A stretch of DNA of 64,000 nucleotides from contig NZ_CP102830.1 in NCBI RefSeq assembly GCF_024730785.1, forward strand, positions 3,572,001-3,636,000, given 5' to 3'. The position numbers and the translations under genes are program-made. Shown here piece after piece: positions 58,580 to 64,000 of the stretch. Each line of letters starts with the position of its first letter. The stretch's first letter is position 1. Under the pieces are notes generated by a model. It did no database searches. It had not been told where the DNA came from and saw nothing but the letters and a program-made list of their open reading frames with translations. The DNA is from Pseudomonas sp. LS44. GTDB taxonomy: Bacteria > Pseudomonadota > Gammaproteobacteria > Pseudomonadales > Pseudomonadaceae.

Positions 58580-60493
58580 ATGAAAAGAACAACAATGCGC
58601 GGAATCTTTCAGCCGCATTTACTAGCCGCCGCTGTTGCCTTGGGTGTCAGCGCACAGGCTCAGGCTATTAATTTCAATATTGGGGAAATCGAGGGGCAGT
58701 TCGACTCATCGCTGTCGGTGGGCGCCAGCTGGTCGACACGCTCAGCGGATCCGGATTTCGTGTCCAACTTTAACCCGGTCTTTGGCAACGGTACGGTCGG
58801 TGCTGCACCGAACGGCAAGGGCAAGGCGTCGTCCCGTACCGCCGATGACGGACGGGCCAACTTCAAGAAAGGCGAGACCTTCTCGAAGATCTTCAAGGGC
58901 CTACACGATCTGGAGCTGAAGTACGGCGATAGCGGCGTGTTCGTGCGCGGCAAGTACTGGTACGACTTCGAGCTGAAAGACGAGCACCGCCTGTTCTACG
59001 ACATCGACGACAGCGGTCGTGACCGCATGGCCAAGTCTTCCGGCACCCAGTTGCTCGATGCCTTCGTCTACCACAACTACAACATCGGCGAGCTGCCGGG
59101 CAACGTGCGTCTTGGCAAGCAGGTGGTGAGCTGGGGCGAGAGCACCTTCATCCAGAACGGCATCAACGCGATCAACCCGCTCGACGTCGCCGCACTGCGT
59201 CGGCCTGGTGCCGAAGTCAAGGAAGGCTTGATTCCGGTCAACATGTTCTACATGTCGCAGAACCTCAGCGAGAACATTTCGGCCGAGGCTTTCTACCAGA
59301 TCGAATGGGAAAAAACCGTTACCGATAACTGCGGCACCTTCTTCGCCGGGGTCGACCCGCTGCAGAACGGTTGCAATGACCGTCTGGTGTTTGCCGGTCC
59401 GGACCTGGCGCCAGGGGAGTCGACCAACAACGTATTGAAGGCGTTGACGGGGGCGGATAGCGTCTATATGCCGCGTATTGCGGATAAGGACGCGCGCGAT
59501 GGCGGCCAGTTCGGCGTGGCCATGCGCTGGTTCGTGCCCGAGCTGAACGACACCGAGTTCGGCGCCTACGCGCTGAATTACCACAGCCGTAACCCGAACC
59601 TCAGCTTCAATCAGACCACCACGCGCTTCGCCTCCGGTACGGCTGTTCAAACGGCCGTTAACCAGCTAACGCGGGTAACCACTGCCCAGTACTTCTGGGA
59701 ATACCCGGAGGACGTCCGTCTCTACGGCCTGAGCTTCGCCACCAACCTGGAGGGTGTGGCCCTGGGTGGCGAGATGAGCTACCGGCCGAACATGCCGCTG
59801 CAGATGAATACCGCCGATCTGAACTTCGCGGCGATCACCCAACCGGGCGTCGTAGGCGGCCGACCGGCCCTGATCGCCCCGGCCTTCGTCGCTGGCGAGG
59901 CGACTCCCGGCCCGGGCAACTACGTGGCCGGCTACAAGCGCATGCCGGTCTTCCAGACCCAGATGAGCGCGACCAAGTTCATCGACCAGATCTGGGGCGC
60001 CAGCCGCCTGACCCTGGTTGGCGAGGTGGGTTACAGCCATATCAATGGCCTGGGCGACACCGATGGCACGGATGTTCGTTTCGGGCGTAGCCCGATCTTC
60101 GGTGCCGGCCAGATGATCGACTCCGGCCCTGGCGGCTCCAATGCCTGCGTCGGCACCAACGTCGGACGGCCGAACGCCAGCAACCCGCAGCAGGAGTGCA
60201 ACGACAAGGGCTACTACACCAGCAGCTCATGGGGCTACCGTGGTCGCGCCATCCTCAACTACAACAACGTGATCGCCGGCATCAACCTGTCGCCGAGCCT
60301 GGCCTGGTCGCATGATGTCGATGGCAGCGGCCCGACCTTCGAGGAAGGCAGCAAGGCCGTCAGCCTGGGCCTGGATGCCGAGTACGCCAACACCTATACC
60401 GCCAGCCTGAGCTACACAGACTTCTTCGGTGGGGACTTCGCAACCAATACTGATCGTGACTTTGTCGCACTCAGCTTTGGCGTGAACTTCTAA
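58580..60493 (+). CDS. DUF1302 outer-membrane protein
   Basis: 637 residues. Signal peptide to about residue 31 (LLAAAVALGVSAQAQA), then a beta-rich protein starting INFNIGEIEGQFDSSLSVGASWSTR and ending with the aromatic C-terminus DFVALSFGVNF, as in outer-membrane barrels. Family segments GKYWYDFELKDEHR, LGKQVVSWGESTFIQNGINAINPLD and YQIEWEKT are clear. DUF1302 proteins occur with DUF1329 proteins in loci for hydrophobic compounds (esters, steroids, hydrocarbons). Transport or surface binding is inferred. ATG 58580 gives MKRTTMRG. Confidence 0.92.
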   Translation: MKRTTMRGIFQPHLLAAAVALGVSAQAQAINFNIGEIEGQFDSSLSVGASWSTRSADPDFVSNFNPVFGNGTVGAAPNGKGKASSRTADDGRANFKKGETFSKIFKGLHDLELKYGDSGVFVRGKYWYDFELKDEHRLFYDIDDSGRDRMAKSSGTQLLDAFVYHNYNIGELPGNVRLGKQVVSWGESTFIQNGINAINPLDVAALRRPGAEVKEGLIPVNMFYMSQNLSENISAEAFYQIEWEKTVTDNCGTFFAGVDPLQNGCNDRLVFAGPDLAPGESTNNVLKALTGADSVYMPRIADKDARDGGQFGVAMRWFVPELNDTEFGAYALNYHSRNPNLSFNQTTTRFASGTAVQTAVNQLTRVTTAQYFWEYPEDVRLYGLSFATNLEGVALGGEMSYRPNMPLQMNTADLNFAAITQPGVVGGRPALIAPAFVAGEATPGPGNYVAGYKRMPVFQTQMSATKFIDQIWGASRLTLVGEVGYSHINGLGDTDGTDVRFGRSPIFGAGQMIDSGPGGSNACVGTNVGRPNASNPQQECNDKGYYTSSSWGYRGRAILNYNNVIAGINLSPSLAWSHDVDGSGPTFEEGSKAVSLGLDAEYANTYTASLSYTDFFGGDFATNTDRDFVALSFGVNF

Positions 60494-60521
60494 CGGTCAA
60501 CCGACAAAGGATAATAAAAAT

Positions 60522-61889
60522 ATGAAAAAAATCAGTGTGTTGACCTGTGGCGCCCTGGCGCTGACTCTGTTGAGTAGCAGCGTGATGGCCGCCGTCTCGG
60601 CGGACGAAGCCGCCAAGCTGGGCACCAGCCTGACGCCGCTGGGCGCGCAAAAGGAAGGCAATGCCGACGGTAGTATCCCGGCCTACACCGGCGGTCTGAA
60701 AAAGGACGCCGCGCCGATCACCAATGGCTTCCTCGGCAACCCGTTCGAGGGTGAGCAGCCACTGTTCACCATCACCGCCGCCAACGCTGAGCAGTACAAA
60801 GACAAGTTGACCCCAGGCCAGCTGGCAATGTTCAAGCGCTATGCCAGCACCTACAAGATCCCGGTGTACAAGACCCAGCGCACCGCTTCCTCGCCGCAGG
60901 AAATCTACGACGCGGCGAAGAAGAGTGCGCTGAATACCCAGTCGATCGACGGCGGCAACGGCCTGAGTAATTTTTCTGACTCTCGCTACTACGCCTTCCC
61001 GATTCCGAAGAACGGTGTAGAAGTGGTGTGGAACCACATGACCCGCTATCGCGGCAAGAACCAGACCCGCCTGACGGCGCAGGCTGCGCCGCAGGTCAAT
61101 GGCTCCTTCACCGTGGTCGAGGCAACGGACGATGTCGCCTACCCGCAGTTCATGCAGGACGTCGACAAGGAAAGCAGCAGCAACGTGCTGTTCTACTACA
61201 AGCAGCGCGTCACCGCGCCGGCACGCCTGGCCGGCAACGTCCTGCTGGTTCACGAGACCATCGATCAGGTCGCACAACCGCGCATGGCCTGGGCCTACAA
61301 CGCCGGCCAACGCCGTGTCCGCCGTGCGCCACAAGTTGCCTACGACGGGCCGGGCACTGCAGCCGATGGCATGCGCACAGCCGACAACGCCGACATGTAC
61401 AACGGCTCGCCAGACCGTTACGACTGGAAACTGGTCGGCAAGCAGGAGCTGTACATCCCGTACAACAATTACAAGCTGGGCTCGTCAAAGGTTAAATACG
61501 CCGACATCGTCCGCCCTGGGCATATCAACCAGGACCTGACGCGTTATGAGCTGCACCGCGTCTGGCATGTGGTCGGCACGCTCAAGTCCGGCGAACGTCA
61601 CATCTATGCCAAGCGCGACATGTACTTCGACGAGGACAGCTGGCAGCTTGCCGAAGTCGACCACTACGACGGCCGCGGCCAGCTGTGGCGCGTCATGGAA
61701 GGCTACGGCACCACGGAATACGCGCAGGGCATCGCTCAATATGCCTCGCTTGGTATCTATGACCTGATCGCCGGTCGCTACATCGTGTTCGGCATGAACA
61801 ACGAGGCCAAGCGCGGCATCCAGTACGGTATGACCCCCAACGCGTCGGACTTCACTCCAGCTGCCCTGCGCAACGCAGGCATCCGCTAA
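60522..61889 (+). CDS. DUF1329 periplasmic/outer-membrane lipid-binding-like protein
   Basis: 455 residues. Signal MKKISVLTCGALALTLLSSSVMA, then AVSADEAAKLGTSLTPLGAQKEGNADGSIPAYTGGL, the usual DUF1329 start. The body has YAFPIPKNGVEVVWNHMTRYRG, RRAPQVAYDGPG and HRVWHVVGTLKSGERHIYAKRDMYFDEDSWQLAEVDHYDGRGQLWR, which recalls LolA/LolB-like lipoprotein-carrier folds. It lies 28 bp after the DUF1302 gene with an AAAGGA ribosome site, so the pair forms one operon, probably extending into export functions beyond the window. Confidence 0.92.
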   Translation: MKKISVLTCGALALTLLSSSVMAAVSADEAAKLGTSLTPLGAQKEGNADGSIPAYTGGLKKDAAPITNGFLGNPFEGEQPLFTITAANAEQYKDKLTPGQLAMFKRYASTYKIPVYKTQRTASSPQEIYDAAKKSALNTQSIDGGNGLSNFSDSRYYAFPIPKNGVEVVWNHMTRYRGKNQTRLTAQAAPQVNGSFTVVEATDDVAYPQFMQDVDKESSSNVLFYYKQRVTAPARLAGNVLLVHETIDQVAQPRMAWAYNAGQRRVRRAPQVAYDGPGTAADGMRTADNADMYNGSPDRYDWKLVGKQELYIPYNNYKLGSSKVKYADIVRPGHINQDLTRYELHRVWHVVGTLKSGERHIYAKRDMYFDEDSWQLAEVDHYDGRGQLWRVMEGYGTTEYAQGIAQYASLGIYDLIAGRYIVFGMNNEAKRGIQYGMTPNASDFTPAALRNAGIR

Positions 61890-61905
61890 GCATCCCAGCT
61901 AGCAA

Positions 61906-61928
61906 GCCGCCCGGCTTCCGGGCGGCTA
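61906..61928 (+). terminator. GC-rich hairpin after the DUF1329 gene
   Basis: AGCCGCCCGG / CCGGGCGGCT with a 3-base loop, 17 bp past the stop. No T-run follows, so termination is probable but not certain. Confidence 0.55.
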
Positions 61929-62049
61929 CCTATAGGTGTCCCGGACTGCTATAGACACACACCCCTGACGACTGGATATTTCCCTGCGCGATCATTGGAA
62001 GGCTTGCCCTTCCCGCCGGCTAGTGGAAATACAGTTCGCAGGTACTGCA

Positions 62050-64000
62050 ATGTTGAGTATTGTCCTTTCTCCGCCCTCCTATTACGCACTTCCTGTAGGG
62101 CTTCCGCCCTTATCTGCCACGCACCTTTGCCGACCACGGCTGGTGCAGCCGGCGTTACGCCAAGCATTCCGCCTGCGCTTGCTCTGCGCACCCACCGGAT
62201 TCGGCAAAAGCGCCCTACTCAACGAGATCACCCGCGAACTCGCCGCTTCCCACCAGTGTTTGTGGTTCAGCCTAAATCGGCAGCCAACATCCGCTCAGCA
62301 GTTTCGTGCGCACCTGGCGGCTGCACTGGATATTGACGACGACGACGACGCGCTGCTGCGAAAACTCAACAGCTTGAGCGAACCATTGCTCCTCGTCCTC
62401 GACGATTTCCCCGCGGATCTCGATGGCTCCCTGGAACCCTGGATAGAGCGCATGCTCCTGCAGCCGGGAAGACTGATCCAGCTCCTCGTGGGCAGCCGGC
62501 ATCGCCCGAACTGGAACCTTCCCAGGTTGTACCTGGAAGGTGAGCTCCATGAGCTAGGCCCTTCTCAATTGGCCTTTTCACCCAGCGAATTCGAAACCCT
62601 CGTGCATACCCTTGCGCCTGACTGGCAAAGCCGAGCCCGCGAGAGTCTATGGCAACAGACCCACGGCTGGTGCGCCGGGGTTCGCCTGCTGTTGAACGAT
62701 CTCGACACGAATAGCAACTGGTCCTGGCTGCGTGCTTATCTGCAACGCGAACTGCTCGGAGTACTCAGCGACGAACAACGCGAGGTCCTGCTCTGCCTGG
62801 CGCACCTGCCACGCGCTTCTGCGGCACTGTGCGACAGTCTGTGGGAGGGCTTTAACGGCGGCGAAATCTTCCGCAGCTTGCTCGACCAGTCGCTGTTTGC
62901 TCCCGTTGAGCGAAGCGGTAGCTGGTACCGCCTAATTCCGTCCGTCGCACATATTCTGAGCAACGAACGCAGCGGCGCCGCGCTCACCCATCTGCGTCTG
63001 AAAGCCTGCCGAGAGTACGTCGCGATGGGCCTTATCGATGTAGGCATCGAACAGGCCGTGCTCGCGGGCCAACCGGAAACGGCGATCAGCCTGATGGATC
63101 GCCTCAAGTTCGACTGGATCTTCGCCGGCCGACATATCAAGACCTTGATGACTTGGCGCACCCAACTGCCTACGGCATTGTTGGAAAGTACCCCGCGCTT
63201 GATCGGCCTGAATACGCGCGCCCTGCTGTTCAACTGGCGGCTAAGCGAAGCGCAAACCTGCCTGGCAAAGCTCGGTAACTTTTTGCCCGAGGCAGACCCA
63301 ACGCTCAACCGTCGTTTGCTGGCCAACTGGCAAGCGATGCGTGGCGCCATATATGGCTATTACGGCAACAGCAAAGACGCCAGCGAGTATTGTCAGGCGG
63401 CACTGGCCAACCTCGAGCCACGCGATTGGCGCGCCGCCTACCTCTGCTATTCGACACTGGCGCGGATGTCACTCATCAACGGCGCGCATAGCCGCGCCAG
63501 CATGCTTCTCGAACAAGCCACGGAGCAGGCACGACGCCAAGATTGCCTGGCTACCGAACTGCTGCTCAATACCGACCATATCTGCCTATATATGGTGCGT
63601 GGCGAGACCAGCAAAGCGAGTTTGCGTCTCGAAGAAAGCTTTCTGCTCCTGGAAAGTAATTCCGATGCACAGCACAGCCTCCTACTGGGACGTTTGCTGC
63701 TCTTGCGTGGAGAGCTGGAAATCCTGGCCGGCAACCTGGCCAGTGCAGAGCAGGCGCTGATGCAGGCGAAAAAACATACCCAGGCCAATGAGGACCCGGT
63801 GATTTTGCATGCGCTACTCGCGCTGGCTGAAGTCGCCGCCTGCCGCCAGGATTTCGAACTGGCCCGCCGTCACATCTTCGATGCCGAGCGGCGTATGCAT
63901 TGCGGTAAAGTCCCGGCGAATCTCTATCAGATGGTCATCGACTATCAGCAAGCGCGCTTGCTGGTACGCGAAGGCGATTGGGGGCAGTTACTAACACTGG
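62050..64000 (+). CDS. MalT-type LuxR-family regulator (C-terminus outside window)
   Basis: The frame is open from 62050 to the window end (650 codons, no stop). The N-terminal ATPase domain has RPRLVQPALRQAFRLRLLCAPTGFGKSALLNEI (Walker A about residues 47-55) and Walker B PLLLVLDDFP (about 115-124), typical of the STAND/MalT group. From about 350 on there are TPR-like helical repeats (NWQAMRGAIYGYYGNSKDASEYCQAALANLEP, LLLRGELEILAGNLASAEQALMQAKKH). The LuxR DNA-binding domain expected at the C-terminus is beyond base 64000. ATG 62050 has a modest AGGT site; the frame is open upstream to 61890, so a GTG at 62026 is possible. It probably controls the DUF1302/1329 operon. Confidence 0.88.
   Translation, partial: MLSIVLSPPSYYALPVGLPPLSATHLCRPRLVQPALRQAFRLRLLCAPTGFGKSALLNEITRELAASHQCLWFSLNRQPTSAQQFRAHLAAALDIDDDDDALLRKLNSLSEPLLLVLDDFPADLDGSLEPWIERMLLQPGRLIQLLVGSRHRPNWNLPRLYLEGELHELGPSQLAFSPSEFETLVHTLAPDWQSRARESLWQQTHGWCAGVRLLLNDLDTNSNWSWLRAYLQRELLGVLSDEQREVLLCLAHLPRASAALCDSLWEGFNGGEIFRSLLDQSLFAPVERSGSWYRLIPSVAHILSNERSGAALTHLRLKACREYVAMGLIDVGIEQAVLAGQPETAISLMDRLKFDWIFAGRHIKTLMTWRTQLPTALLESTPRLIGLNTRALLFNWRLSEAQTCLAKLGNFLPEADPTLNRRLLANWQAMRGAIYGYYGNSKDASEYCQAALANLEPRDWRAAYLCYSTLARMSLINGAHSRASMLLEQATEQARRQDCLATELLLNTDHICLYMVRGETSKASLRLEESFLLLESNSDAQHSLLLGRLLLLRGELEILAGNLASAEQALMQAKKHTQANEDPVILHALLALAEVAACRQDFELARRHIFDAERRMHCGKVPANLYQMVIDYQQARLLVREGDWGQLLTL

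Overview
This window is a high-GC piece of a Pseudomonas chromosome. The first 23 kb follow the gene order I know from P. aeruginosa (ftsH-rlmE-yhbY-DUF4149-greA-carBA-dapB-dnaJ-dnaK-grpE-recN-fur-bamE-rnfH-ratA-smpB-lldR-lldP-lldD-dld). The tmRNA at 26.8 kb encodes the tag ANDDNYALAA, as expected for this genus. The species is probably not P. aeruginosa, because the order departs from that genome after the lactate operon.

Region 1 (1-15.98 kb) is core housekeeping: protease FtsH (partial), rRNA methylation and ribosome assembly, transcript cleavage (GreA), carbamoyl-phosphate and lysine synthesis, the DnaK chaperone team with two clear sigma-32 promoters, RecN behind a LexA box, Fur, BamE and SmpB. 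The rlmE beside ftsH looks decayed: its catalytic Lys is Arg and its 3' end is frameshifted. A second rlmE with all key residues lies at 41.9 kb.

Region 2 (15.98-23.0 kb) is the L/D-lactate operon with its FadR-type repressor and two palindromic operators. Region 3 (23.1-27.2 kb) holds two small exported proteins (one with an in-frame amber codon), a hybrid sensor kinase and ssrA.

Region 4 (27.2-41.6 kb) is a complete Flp/Tad pilus locus: flp, prepilin peptidase, an unusual winged-helix/AAA ATPase, rcpC, rcpA, a small lipoprotein, TadG/TadE/TadF-like pseudopilins and tadZABCD. Upstream lies a divergent AraC-type regulator with a degenerate receiver domain. A 14-bp direct repeat with 21-bp spacing before flp is a good candidate for its binding site.

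Region 5 (41.9-45.6 kb) has the intact rlmE, a COG2509-type flavoprotein, a SpoU methyltransferase and the 3' stump of an OprD porin gene. Region 6 (45.8-57.7 kb, all minus strand) is a catabolic block: AMP-forming acyl-CoA ligase, a one-protein REC-LuxR-PAS-kinase-like regulator with Glu at the phosphoacceptor site, SDR, two MaoC-fold proteins, two SCP-x-type thiolases, DUF2889, an AMACR-like CoA transferase/racemase and an AraC regulator. The enzymes resemble the peroxisomal set that shortens methyl-branched or sterol side chains. Three upstream regions share a motif that may be the AraC operator.

Region 7 (57.7-64 kb) contains relic 3' ends of LuxR/MalT-type genes, a DUF1302/DUF1329 outer-membrane pair typical of hydrophobic-substrate loci, and the first 650 codons of a MalT-type regulator that runs off the window. 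I saw no insertion sequence, integrase, CRISPR array, tRNA or rRNA gene.
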